This document shows positions 50,725 to 62,323 of a stretch of 64,000 nucleotides of DNA, in pieces. The stretch is from Rotaria socialis (taxonomy: Eukaryota > Rotifera > Eurotatoria > Philodinida > Philodinidae), in NCBI GenBank assembly GCA_905331475.1, contig CAJNYU010002638.1, positions 80,913-144,912 of the forward strand. The letters run 5' to 3'. Positions within the stretch are counted from its first letter, which is position 1. Every line of letters starts with the position of its first letter. Position numbers and translations under genes: made by a program. Below the pieces are notes generated by a model. That model was not told where the DNA came from, did no database searches, and worked only from the letters and a program-made list of their open reading frames with translations.

Positions 50725-53700
50725 TTATAGCTGTTCTTTACCAATTGATTTTGCAGCTTGTTGCCCAAGAAAAGCTGATGAATATTGAACACTAGAGGCG
50801 CTTGTTGGTTCAAATGCCGATGTATCCGCTTTGTCTGTTGTTTGATGAACAACATTGGCTATTGGCAAGCCTATTTGTGTTGATATTGAAGATTTTCCAT
50901 CAGTATCGGGTGCTTCTTTTTGACCATCATGTGGATCAGAAAATGCACCATGTTGTGGTAAGCCTCGATTGAGTTCATCATTCATAGCTCTTGTTTTAGC
51001 ATCAGGTAATAATCCAGGTTTACTGTTGCTTGTACTAACATAAACAGAATTTTGATTTTGTGCGCTACCGGTTATTGCATCAACTTCATCGTCATTAGCA
51101 TCATTCAGTGATGTGTCAAGTTGAGATATATGAGTAGATACAGCACTAATAGTTGTTGTGGTAATATCTTTTCGATGTGGAAGAAGACGAACTGAATCAG
51201 CACGCTCCAAATGTGGCTTTTCGTCTTCGTCGGTGTCTGGTGGTGGTGGTGGTGTCTTTTCGTCAAGATGTATCTAAATCAATGAAAAGAAAATTTATGT
51301 TAGTTTTCTAAATAAATGATTGTCTCATTTAAAGATTATTTATGATACTATGTATTTAATAAAGTGTGTGAAGACAGACCCCGATGAGTGAAGTGAAACT
51401 CGATATTACTATATACTTTCCTGAAGGATCGATCTCACATATAACTAAAAGAAGCAATTGATTACCTTCTGATGTGGAAAATTTTCTAGTTCTTCTTCAT
51501 CGTCGCTTCCGTCGTCATGTTCTGGTGGTGCGGGTGTTGATGATCGAGATACACCTGGTGTTGATGGAGCAGAAAATGTTTGAGTTGTCTAAAGGAAAAA
51601 AAATTTCATTATTGATCAATAAAAAAGAAAACACTTACAAATTTGAGCTGTTCTTCTTCAAATTCAGGATGAGTACGTTGAAGAACCATTTGACGAGCAC
51701 GATAGTAATACTTAAAAACAAACATATGTTTATCAAAAAGAATATTCGTGTACCATCTTCAGAGTACAATTTTATGATAGTAGGATTATATTTTTGGTTC
51801 TGATCTAAGCCTAAAACATTTTCAATAAGTAGGATTTAGGTTTAGTTTCAAAAATGTTGGACAGAAGTGATACTACAAATCTGGCATAGACATCTTCCTC
51901 GAACATTGTCTTCTATGCAAGGGGGAAACAGCAGACTCCAACTACTCGGAGTGAAGTGGAGTCATCCGGAATCACATGGAGCCAGCTGATTGCATAGAAT
52001 CACATATGACCCCAGGGAGTCATACTTAAACACGAGGAGTCACACGGAGTCTCTTGGAGTCACAGTAAGTATCGCAAAATCCCTGCTGATCTCGAGGAAA
52101 TCATTATAGAAATGGAAAACTGATACGTTTTTACTTTTTTTCTGTCACATGTATCATTATATAAAATAGTTATTAGTCTCCTTCTTTGTCGGAAATTGTC
52201 CAAAAAAACTTCCCATAATAGAACAATATTACTCAGTACCTGGAAGTAGAATTCCCAAAGCTGAACTGTTTATTCTGTAATGAGAATTCAACTTCCGGGT
52301 GCTGAGTCATACTGTCAAGAGGGAAATGAGAGACTCCACCTTCTTGGAGTCAAGCGGAGTCTGCTGTTTGTCCCTTGCTTCTATGTCTCGATCTCAGTGG
52401 TGATCTATATTCAGTGTTCGAACATGCGACATCTCTAACTACAGAACTCAAGAGCACCATATGAAAAAAGTAGATGATCGATATGTTTTCTATTACTTAT
52501 AGTGGTTATCTCATGTTGGTATAATTAAGAAAAGAATCTGTTCAATTACTAAAATCTTAATTATATTCAAAATAAAACTTTCGAAAATTATTCACCTTTG
52601 ATTTTCTTTTCGAAATACAACGTATAAATATGAGAATATCATTTTCTATTACTCACGATTCCTAGCGTATTCCAATCTAATAGTTCACTAAGTCGTTCAG
52701 TACGATTACGTAAAATAATACGTTGTCGTCGTGTTAATAGTGAAAAATCAAACATATACTAAAGTATAGAAACGAAAAGTAATTTTAAAAATACAGAAGA
52801 TTTCTTTTTCTTATTGATCTATTTACTCTTGCAAGCTGCTGACAAGATTCTTCTGCACTTTTATATCGTCTATCAATGACATAGATACCATATGTTTCTG
52901 GTTCATGTACATGTTCTTCCATAAAACATCCAAATCCACTTAGATTTGTTGAAATATTTGGTACACCCATTACAGTACATTCAGCTGGTGTATAGCCCCA
53001 TGGCTCATAATACGATGGAAACACACCCAAATGGCAACCACGTACAAATTCTTCATATTCAAGTGGTAAAAGTGGACTTGTTGAGCGTAAAAATTCTGGA
53101 TGAAATATAACTTTAACTCGATCAGTACGTGCATTAAATAATTGACAACGACGTAATGCATTTAATATGGGATCATTAACATCGTCACATACATTATGTG
53201 TACAAATAGGTGGTAACGATGATCGCTAATTGAAGAAAAAAAGAATAAAATTTTTAAATGAAATTTAAAACATAAGAGAAATAAACTACTTACTTGTGAA
53301 GCGTAAATGCATTTTTTTAATTCAATTAAATCACTTGAGTATAAGATTTGCTCTGCTTTTGGAAGATGACCTCTGAAATCAATTCATAAAACAGATATTT
53401 TATTTCACTTCGACTGGTGTATCACTAACGATGAAAAATGATCTTGTCTTTCTGAAAAAGGATCGTTGAAAGTTGTATTTTTTATTAAAAAATTGCATAG
53501 TTTCACTCAAACTCGACGATACCAAATCCATCGGTTAGTTGTCGAACGTTCAAGATGTAGTTGAGAAAATTCTGCATACTACGTCTAGATAGTACTAAGA
53601 TCTAATCTTTGTTCGTAGAATAATACGGATAGTTTCACAGATTTTAGTAAACTGACTATTCAAATTTGTAGGAGCTATTAGTGAACACTTATTAAATTTT

Positions 53701-56700
53701 GACACATTTGTCTTTTTCTGTTTCTTATTCACTATGAAAATATAATTATCTGATGAGAGTAAATACTAAAGATAATAAACTATCCAAATCAAACGAGGGA
53801 ATTCGTTAAACATATTATTATTTTGGGGTTTCTGATTTCCACATTTTTCTAAATTATATTGATTCATCGAACTCAAGTTGTAATGCAAGGTTTTTTTTCT
53901 TATCAAGTACATATTTTAGCATCTAATCAAATTAACAAGATAACATATAAATTGACACGTAAACTTTAAATGAGTGACAGCAATCAATAGATTAAAATAT
54001 AAGAAGAGAACAGCTGCTTGTATTATAAATGTAGTTCAAGGGATAGTTTATTTCATATTTTGAATGTTGATTTTTTGATAAAAAAAAACTATCTTATCGT
54101 CACATATTAAGAATGAGCGAATAACATACACGATAACCCGTAGTAGGTCACATGTCATAAAAACATTTCAATTATAGAAGTATTGCTTCAAGCAGCTCTT
54201 AACCTTTTAAATTTTACTCGTGAAGTGTTCTGGGTTAAATCAACATTTGTTTTTAAATTTATATGAAGCCTTTCAAGTGTTTTTACATAAAAATTTAACT
54301 CAACGTTGATGTTTTCTTTCCTAAACAATAATTTGATCTAATTCTTTTATGTTTTATCTAATGACATATACTTTAAAGTTTCGAGCATGCCAGGAGAAAC
54401 AATCAAAAGTTTGTGTAGAGCATTGATCTATTTTGTTTTTCATTCGATTTTTATGAAGCTTAAAAAGGCATATTTATGATTGTAATAAATGACTTAAAGA
54501 TATCTCCTACATGGGAACGAGAAAGCATTAACTATGATAAGAAAAGAAAAAAGACACAAAACCGAATTTGTACTTTCAGTTTTATTAAATAACAATTTCA
54601 TATTTAGAAGTACTTACAATATTTTTCAAATTATCAAAAATAATCATGATCGTATTTTTTAACAAATTATAAGTCAGAATGAGAAATAAGCATTGCAGCG
54701 TTGTTTCTGAAAAAATCGTTTCTGCACAGTTGAGTTCTAATTGTGATGAATATCAACGATACATATATCAGACTATGATATCTCCTATTGGGACAAGTCG
54801 TTTTTTCTATCGAATTCATATGAGCACTTTTTTCTTAATTTGACCAATTATCAAATTCGTTCTTTTGATACCAATCGATTCACTTGATTTTTGATACAAT
54901 AATCTCACAAATGTATTTCTGATTTTCATATTGATAAATTCTTTTCTACGCATGATCTCCCTGTGAATAGTGCAAGTGTGAGCATCTGCATGCTAGAAAT
55001 TTTTGTTTTCGATTATATTGACATCATTGATTTTTATCTGCTATCACTATAAAAATGTTCCCAGTGACCTTTAACCTGCACTTCGAAGATATATTATAGG
55101 TGAAAATATCTACATTTGCTCGCACTATATTTTTTAATAAAATAAATAAGTTCTAAAAAGACTAAACTTACTTTAGACAAATTTCATACAGTCGTTTTCC
55201 GATATCGCTTTGAACATTATGAACTGTATCTCGAAGCATTTTTGCAACAGATTGACCACGTAACGATTCAATATTGAAATTATTTGTAGGCGTCGGAAAA
55301 ATCATAAATGCTACGATAGTTACATCAGAACCGGAAGACTTTAGAACAAAAATAATTTAAATAGAAATGAAAATTTCAAAGTCGAATCTTCTACTTTGAG
55401 CATATGATTTAATCGAGCTAGCGATTCTATAAACATATCAGCGCCTTTGTTTGAAAATTCATATCGGCCGGCGATAAAAAAATATAATGTTTTATCCAAA
55501 TCGAAATCATAATGCCTAAATAAAAATCGAATTTCTAACTAAAAATGTTGGCAAAACAGCAAATAAATCATTTTGCAAAGAGAAACCAATCATCGTAGTT
55601 TGCTTTTTTTTCAGCATTTCTACCCTAGGAAATATCCTTGTACGAAATTCGATATTCTTTCTTGTGATATATTCAATGGATCTAATGACCCCATCGAGTG
55701 TGTTTTACGTCGATATAATTGAATATTAAGTCCATTTGGTGTTAAAATATCTATGTATAAACATAAACATTTACCCATAAAAATGACCACGTACGAACGC
55801 ATTAAGTTTTTCTTTATTTTGTGCATGTAAGTTTTGAAATTCATGCAATGCAGCAAAAGTTTGAACGTTTAACCCATTAGGTGTTAGTATATCTGATTGC
55901 AAAAATGAAATAATAATAATAATAATAATAAATGTAGTAGCAAAATAAATAAGAGTAGAAATTGTTACCTGGTTTTTTATTTAATAAAAATTCTGATTCA
56001 ATACCAGTGATTTTTGAAACAGTTGTAAATACATGTGCACATGATGCAGCAGCACGCTCAATACAATATCGATGATAAATTTGACGATCACCGGCTTCTT
56101 TATCAAGATTGAACTATGATAAAAAGTATTGTATTGAAACTTTTCATAGAAATATTCTTACAAAACTTAAATTATTATAAAAATCTGTTGAGCCAGCACA
56201 TAGATATCGTCCTAGAAGCGTTGCATGTGTTGTAAATATTAATCCACAATCATAACCACGAAGTCGTGTCATTATAAGGCCAACACCAGCTAACCATTCG
56301 TGAAAATGAGCGATCACGTAACATTTTTGTATTCGTTTTACATGTTCCAGAAACTCAAAAAAAAAATGAATTAATATAATTATAGATATTGTTTTCTTCA
56401 TGTCAACTTACTGTACCGATAAACCAAAAAACACAAAAACCGAATAGTAAAGCATCGTTCGACTCTCGATCAAAATATGGAATACCAATATGAGCATGTT
56501 CAAAGAAATCACCTTTCCAGCCATCCAGTCTATTTGCTGCTGAACTAAGATCAAAAAGAACAACTTGAGGAAAGCCCTCAATCAACCAATTGCCCGTTAC
56601 GACCTATATGATAATTGGTTCAAAAAGTATAATCAGTTCTTTTTTCTATATCAAAATCAAATTTACATTAACACCATTACGTCTCATATCGTTAACTGCT

Positions 56701-57041
56701 TCACGTAGAGCATCGGTTTTCGGCTCACTTATTTCAACTTCAGTTTTAACAAATGAATCATTATATGGACCCAAACAAATATAATTATTTCCATATTCTT
56801 TTTTTGTTATAGGTACTTTTGAGCGAATAACAGTATAAATTCCACCCACTATAAGCTTTATTTAAAAATGAAAAGTAACGTTCTTTTAAAGCTTACCTTT
56901 GTTAGCAACTTCCCATGAGACTTCTAAAAGCCATTTATTCATTTGTTCAGCTGCTTCACCATTGTCCAAGCACTTTTCAAAACGAATACCTTGAAATGTT
57001 TTTAAAGATTTAGCAGCATTTTTTATTTTTGAAATCGACAT
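50725..57041 (-). CDS. GYS: Glycogen synthase (GYS family)
   Basis: Fourteen constitutive or alternative exons run from the ATG at 57041 to the stop at 50725. Using the exon at 55775-55892 the product is 861 residues. It transfers glucose from UDP-glucose to glycogen in the cytosol. Family signatures in order: [122 protein letters not shown], and the arginine cluster [19 protein letters not shown], which senses glucose-6-phosphate in the animal enzyme. The Ser/Thr-rich C-terminus, with [18 protein letters not shown], fits phospho-regulation. Two versions of the DILTPNGLN exon lie side by side (listed separately). One intron (53373-55172) is 1.8 kb and another holds repeat C. Confidence 0.96.
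51918..52377. mobile_element. CAAGGGGGAAA-ended element with phased GGAGTCA words (copy C)
   Basis: The left end CAAGGGGGAAACAGCAGACT mirrors AGTCTGCTGTTTGTCCCTTG ending at 52377. GGA(G/A)(T/C)C words occur exactly every 10 bp at 51958, 51968 and 51978, and again at 52036, 52046 and 52056. A smaller inverted repeat is nested at 52231-52307. The element lies in a glycogen synthase intron. Confidence 0.78.
52231..52307. repeat. Short inverted repeat nested in copy C
   Basis: ACTCAGTACCTGGAAG at 52231 is mirrored, with mismatches, by CTTCCGGGTGCTGAGT ending at 52307, with GAATTC at the inner edges. The whole is 77 bp and may be a tiny MITE. Confidence 0.65.
53373..55172 (-). other. 1.8 kb intron of glycogen synthase
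   Basis: Intron between the exons ending EICLK and starting GHLPK, with GTAAGT donor and TTTCAG acceptor. AT-rich, and no nested gene or element was recognised. Confidence 0.7.
55624..55750 (-). CDS. GYS: Glycogen synthase alternative exon C (duplicate)
   Basis: 127 nt exon flanked by TACATAG and GTAGAA. It starts at phase 1, ends at phase 2 and reads [10 protein letters not shown], then a diverged block around [15 protein letters not shown] and GYFLG. It replaces, residue for residue at both ends, the canonical exon at 55775-55892, is three codons longer and lacks the HEFQNLHA motif. Reading both together would shift the frame. Confidence 0.8.
55775..55892 (-). CDS. GYS: Glycogen synthase canonical exon B
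   Basis: 118 nt exon, phase 1 in and phase 2 out, reading [23 protein letters not shown] and VRGHFYG exactly as in animal glycogen synthases. It is separated from the duplicate exon C by only 24 nt. Confidence 0.88.
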
Positions 57042-57715
57042 ATTTTTATTAAATTTCGATTAACGCATATAAATTATATTGTAAACACACCGGTAATATA
57101 TCGATCGCTGATAAGAATGAAGTCAAAGGTAAAAGGCAAAGGATAGAAAAAAAAGCTATCAATAATGATATCTAGAGAGAAAAAAACAACAGCTAATAAA
57201 GAACACTACGTAGAAGTAAACAACTATTATTTATTCGAGTCTTTCTCGACTTTGAGACCCTCCAATTATTTGCGAACATCTTTTTCAGACATGCGCGTTA
57301 AGCACGAGTCAATGAATACATGGAGTGCAATTGAGTACAGTACAATACTGAGAACCTAGAATAATTTCAACTGACTCGGTGCGATCCAATAAATAATGAA
57401 AAGAAATTATTTTAGAACATGAAAACTTTAGTTACTCATTCAGACGTTCTGATCAGCCGTAGTTTTGCAGAAAAATATCTAAGCATTCAAACAGATGGCG
57501 TTAGATGTTGACAACGGTCCTTACTTATCTTACTCTATATATATACGATGTAGGTATTCTCACATGGTAAATAGCAAAACATTTTATCACTAGGACCAAT
57601 TCTCGATGTCGATAAACTGAGTTCGTTCTGCACAGAAAGAAACGAAAAGATCTTTATGCATGAGCCAGTTTAAATGTTAATCCGTTAGAAATCTATACTA
57701 CATCGTACACCTAGG

Positions 57716-57844
57716 CAGAGCCCGCTGGAAGGACCTAATATTGGGTGGATGTAAGGGAGTGTTTGGAACAAAGTTCGCAAAAAAAAGCTCAAAACTTACA
57801 AAAAATCTTCTCCTGCTGCTGAGAAAAATTGAAAATTTTCAATT

Positions 57845-57898
<54 letters not shown>

Positions 57899-57940
57899 CC
57901 CCCCCCCCCCCCACCCCGCACTTCCGCGGGCTCTGCACCC
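57716..57940 (+). repeat. G-tract repeat family, copy 2, with expanded G47-C18 tract
   Basis: Ends GCAGAGCCCGC and GCGGGCTCTGC are inverted. Between them are the same ordered motifs as copy 1 near 24.4 kb: AAGGACCTAA, AAAAAAAGCTC, AAAATTTTCAATTATTGGG. A run of about 47 G and then 18 C follows at 57848-57912. The homopolymer length is probably unreliable in assembly. Confidence 0.7.
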
Positions 57941-58044
57941 AGGTCGAGCATTCCGACCGCCGAGACCCCGCAGGATACTCCAGGAAATATACTGGAAAGT
58001 CACCATATCCTGCAGGAAAACACGAGAAATCGTAGGAACATAGA

Positions 58045-58180
58045 AGCAGTATTCCGGTCAAAAATATGGGCGGATTTTTCCGACGGATTACTGCCAAATT
58101 CCAATGCTTTCCGGTAGGAAATGGTCGGAAATCACTGGGGAAAAGTCCGGAAAATTTTCCAACCGGAATACTGCTTCCAC
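58045..58180. mobile_element. Small TIR element with TTCCGG words (copy E)
   Basis: GAAGCAGTATTCCGGT near 58045 mirrors ACCGGAATACTGCTTC ending near 58178. The interior is dense in TTTCCG and CGGAAA words in both orientations. Its termini differ from the CAAGGGGGAAA family, so the relation is only in organisation. Confidence 0.65.
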
Positions 58181-58713
58181 AAAATCAACGGAACTGACCG
58201 GAACCGGCCGATTCCAGGCCAGACTGTTCGACCTGGATCATAGTATTATATCTGTGCATACACATATGAATTAGAATTAAGTGAATAACGACACGGGTGT
58301 GAAGGTGAAAAGAAAACTCACATCCATATCCTAAACTGCAAATTTTTGTTTGTACATATGATAGTTTTATTTATACACTAGACCATCAAATCAATAATAA
58401 ATTACATGAAGTCATGTTTGATTCCACTAATCTTTGCAGTTAGAAAGCCAACATGTCATACATAAAAACGACATCTGAAATCTGTTCTTCACCTTGTTTC
58501 TTTTCTAGTTAAAAATCGTACAATAATAAGTTGTTAGAGTTGGGTATCATATTCTTGCTGCCAGCATGCCAAATGTAATTTCTGTTATCTTTTATTGCAT
58601 TTTTCTGGATCTTATTGATTATTTTTATTATTCCAGTGGGTTTTTTTCATATTTTATTATTTCAATAAAATGGACTAATGTACAATAGAAATTTGACGAC
58701 AAATAAAAAGCAT

Positions 58714-59736
58714 TTATGTTGATACATATTGACTTCTAAATCGATAGTTTTTAATACGTTGAACTAAATTAAGAAATTCTGGTCGATATTTTGGTGATGG
58801 TAAAACAAAAATAAATAGATTCATCGTAAGTGGTACCAACGAAAGAAAATAAGCAGTAATATAAGCTGTATTTTGGCATCGTAATTTAATACATGTGAAA
58901 TAAAATGTTGAAATAAGCCGAGGTGTATTGAAAAGAACAAGTATATAACAACTGATAATCGCGTGTTTATTACTAAATAAAACATTTTTAAAGTTAACCC
59001 AAATTGAAATATGTTTATTTAATGCTGATCTGTTTTTTGTTAAGACTAAAATCCAACACATAGGTAAAATTAGATTGATTAAATAAGGAACAATGAAATG
59101 ATATATATTAGTTATAGTTTCAAAATTAACGAATAATTGATTTGGAAATTTAAGTAAACACCAATAACGGTTCATTGAATAGATTAATTCACGATTAAAT
59201 GGTTCATATAGAATGATAGTAAAATGATAGAATAGTAATGAAGGTATTATTAATTTCGCTAATTGCCGACTATGCACTTTATTAAATGTAATACCTTGAT
59301 AGATAACCATAGTTCGTTCTAATGTTGTACATGCTGTTAATGAATCATATGAAGCATGAAGAGCTTTTCGAACATATTCGAAAATAAAACAACCTATTTT
59401 TCCACTAGTATTTTTTTCCATAATTGTATGAATAACGACAATTGTTACACATAACTGTCCGATAATAGAAATCCATAGACGATAAATACCACTACCCATT
59501 TCACGTGCATTTGATTGACAAAATGTACCAACAGCAAATAGATTACATAAACTGCCGAAGAAAAAAACACTAAGAATGATACTAATTGGTATAGATTGAA
59601 TTGAGCAGAATAAACTTTGTATTGATAAAATACCATAATATTCTGTAGTAAATTGACAAAATGGCCCGTAGAAACACGATGAGCAGGAAGATGATATGGA
59701 AGAATTTAATAAACAAAACTCGTCATCTGCAGCCAT
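58714..59736 (-). CDS. Rhodopsin-class 7TM receptor-like protein
   Basis: Single exon, 340 residues. Seven hydrophobic segments are visible, from IPISIILSVFFFGSLCNLFA (TM1) to YFLSLVPLTMNLFIFVLPSP (TM7). The N-terminus is Cys/Ser-rich with an NSS sequon. The TM3-end DRY-type motif is LERTMVIYQ, with Glu-Arg kept and the Tyr replaced. The NPxxY region is represented by PLTMNLFIF and is not canonical. This resembles the large intronless or near-intronless 7TM families of rotifers. The ligand cannot be assigned. It is expected in the plasma membrane. The gene ends about 1.7 kb from glycogen synthase on the same strand. Confidence 0.8.
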   Translation of the reverse strand: MAADDEFCLLNSSISSSCSSCFYGPFCQFTTEYYGILSIQSLFCSIQSIPISIILSVFFFGSLCNLFAVGTFCQSNAREMGSGIYRLWISIIGQLCVTIVVIHTIMEKNTSGKIGCFIFEYVRKALHASYDSLTACTTLERTMVIYQGITFNKVHSRQLAKLIIPSLLFYHFTIILYEPFNRELIYSMNRYWCLLKFPNQLFVNFETITNIYHFIVPYLINLILPMCWILVLTKNRSALNKHISIWVNFKNVLFSNKHAIISCYILVLFNTPRLISTFYFTCIKLRCQNTAYITAYFLSLVPLTMNLFIFVLPSPKYRPEFLNLVQRIKNYRFRSQYVST

Positions 59737-62323
59737 TGGAGAAATTGAAGTTTTCTACTTACTCTGACGGCAAATGCGCTGATGAAGAAAGAAAAAAACA
59801 ATTTTGGAACCAAGAATTTTCTAATATGAAAATAGAATAGAAAGAACAGCCGTTCATGCTCCAATCGCATGAAAGGAAAAGGAAGAGGAGAATAAAAGAA
59901 TCCTACATAGTTACTCTACGTATGGTAGCCTATGGGAGATAATTAAAACGTTTTAAAATACTATGGTTTTGTTTTTAAATAATACATGTCGTATTAAAGC
60001 CAATTATATTATGCGAGAGAAAAAAAATTGCTTGATTATATCGAAATCATAACACAGATGTCTTTATTCATTAGACTGTGCTTGACGACAAGCATAAAAA
60101 AAACTGCTCAGCTTGTATTGTCTAGAGTAGTATATCTGTAATGGACAGGAGCATAAGTCAGGTCTCAGAGCAGGGGGGGGTGAAACTAATTTTTCTGTTT
60201 TGGTGAGCAAAAAAAAACGAAATTTTCAAAAGCAGGGGGTGTTACGCCCCACGCCCCCTCCCCCCCCCCTATTTACGCCGCTGGTGATGGAAAAGATATT
60301 ATATCAATTCATCAAATAGAAATATTGTAGTTTGTTTTTAATATGAGGAACAATTTATCGATAGACATCAATCTGGTAATTTGGTGATAGAGATTACACA
60401 TGATTGATTTTAGTACACCATCCAGCTGCTGAATTGATTATGTTCTGAATACTATCAGATCTGTTGATTGATGATATTCAACTAACTTATAGTTCATTGA
60501 AGTTATTGGAAGAAGCGAATCTTGTTTTATAAGAACTCATGCCCATTGTATACAGAAATAGGAAAACAAGAGAAAGATAAAAAGCAAAACACTATTAAAA
60601 TGCTTGCCTGAATGCAGACTGAAATTTATAGTCGGTTGTTTATTCATGGTAGGATAATATTTTCAACTAAACTTCATATCTGAGCGAGAAGAGATTGTCA
60701 AGATAGATTAGGCAACCTTCAAGACTGGAAGATTTTGGTAGATTTAACACTCTTTTGCTTACCAATTCAAAATATCTCAACTATTGAGAGAAATGCGCTA
60801 ATTTCAAGTTGCAAAATGTTGTTCAAGACAAAAATAAACTTTGTTTTCTTTATGTTGACCCATTTAAGTAGTTACAAATAGTATATCAAAGTATTCTGTA
60901 TCAGTAATGATATCATAAAGAAAAAGTCAGTTAGAATATTTCCTTGCATTGTTTGTATGCATTTCGGTATTACTTCGAATCTGTTTTATAACTATGCGCC
61001 CTCGCAATAAAAATGTTGCCTTCCTCAAATTTTCTCATTGAATCTTCGAAATTCAATTTATTTTAAATAAAATTTCTCTTCAAATGCTAGATAACATAGA
61101 GCTACATAGGATAAGCGAAATATGCTCACTTTTTTTAACTAACGAAACATGTTTCTAGATTATTCCTTGTGCCAATTTTATCGTTTTTCCAAACAATACA
61201 ATCCATGGTGGTATGTTCCAGTTCTCACTTCGGATTTAAATTGATGTTCAAATATCGAATGGTAGATTACGCAGACTATTTCGTTTTCGTTAAGAAGAAA
61301 ACCCTTGAGTTTGAAGTAGATCTTTCTAAATTCAGGAAGATTGTGTAAAAATTCATTGATAAGATTTATTACGTGATTTTTATAACTTCGGGAGAATATT
61401 TGTACTATCTTGTGTTCGATAATGAAACACCAAAAATGTTTATGCAGAAGTTTTGCTAGACGCATCTACAACTGTAATTTTTAATTTAAGATACATAGAA
61501 TTCTATAATCAACTATATTTAATTAAAATTAATAATCTTCTTCTTATATTTCTCGTAGCTGAAATTGTATTATTTTCTTTTCTGTACACAAAATTATTTG
61601 ATAGTATTTTACGACCTTCGATTGCTCCATAACCAGTGTTACAAAGCGAAAATGAGTCATCAAATAAGAGTCTCCATATGCATCGTATGCTTGTGTCGTT
61701 TTTTGTGTTCTTTTTATTTTATGCTTCGTCATGTTGACGAGTTCGACTTGAAGTATAAAGTGCTGTAGGCGCTCATACTATTTTCTTTTACTATTGTTAA
61801 AGTCTTTTTTTAATGATAAATTAGAACTCCCACGTTTTGTTCTTTAGTTAGAATTGATATAGACAATAGCGAAACTTGATTACTATGCAAGAAAACTACT
61901 TAGAACTAAATGAAGACTAGTGAATCCAACTTGAATTAACTAATCTTAATTTACTAATCCAATAAATTTCTTCCTTCTCAATTACATTCTTCCTGTATTG
62001 ATACATCCTTTTGTTGTCGTTTACTATAAGCGAGTAAGCTTTTATTGATATTTTGTCAGCATATTCATTTGTATCACTAGCAAATAATCTTTAAATAATC
62101 CTCGAAGGGAAAGTTAAAATACTTTGAATGACCAACAAAGTCAATACTGGTTATCACGACTTGAATTTTCTGCTTTATTTTTCGATTTGAGTATCATTAC
62201 ACAGTGCACTGTTGTTTTTCATTGCATTTTGCGTACGTATCGAAGACAAAACATGTTTAAGCATTTTTTTCAATTTATTATTTGACATTCATGTTCTTGT
62301 CACTTTTTAGATTTTCATTGACA
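59737..62323. other. Intergenic spacer
   Basis: AT-rich and without a gene. A G/C-tract repeat fragment lies at 60165-60290. Confidence 0.5.
60165..60290 (+). repeat. G-tract repeat fragment, relative of copies at 24.4 and 57.8 kb
   Basis: A G run, GTGAGCAAAAAAAAAC, AAATTTTCAAAAGC, a second G run, then a C run; the order of motifs is like the other two copies but shorter. Confidence 0.55.

Larger units (their letters stand above)
57042..58713. other. Intergenic, repeat-rich
   Basis: No gene. Contains the G/C homopolymer repeat (57716-57940), a TATCCTGCAGG-type inverted pair near 57970-58016 and the TTCCGG-word element at 58045-58180. Confidence 0.6.

Noticed and set aside
57741..58097. Open frames with poly-Gly or poly-Pro runs on both strands
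   Set aside because: Produced by the G/C homopolymer inside a repeat; flanking residues have no protein signature.
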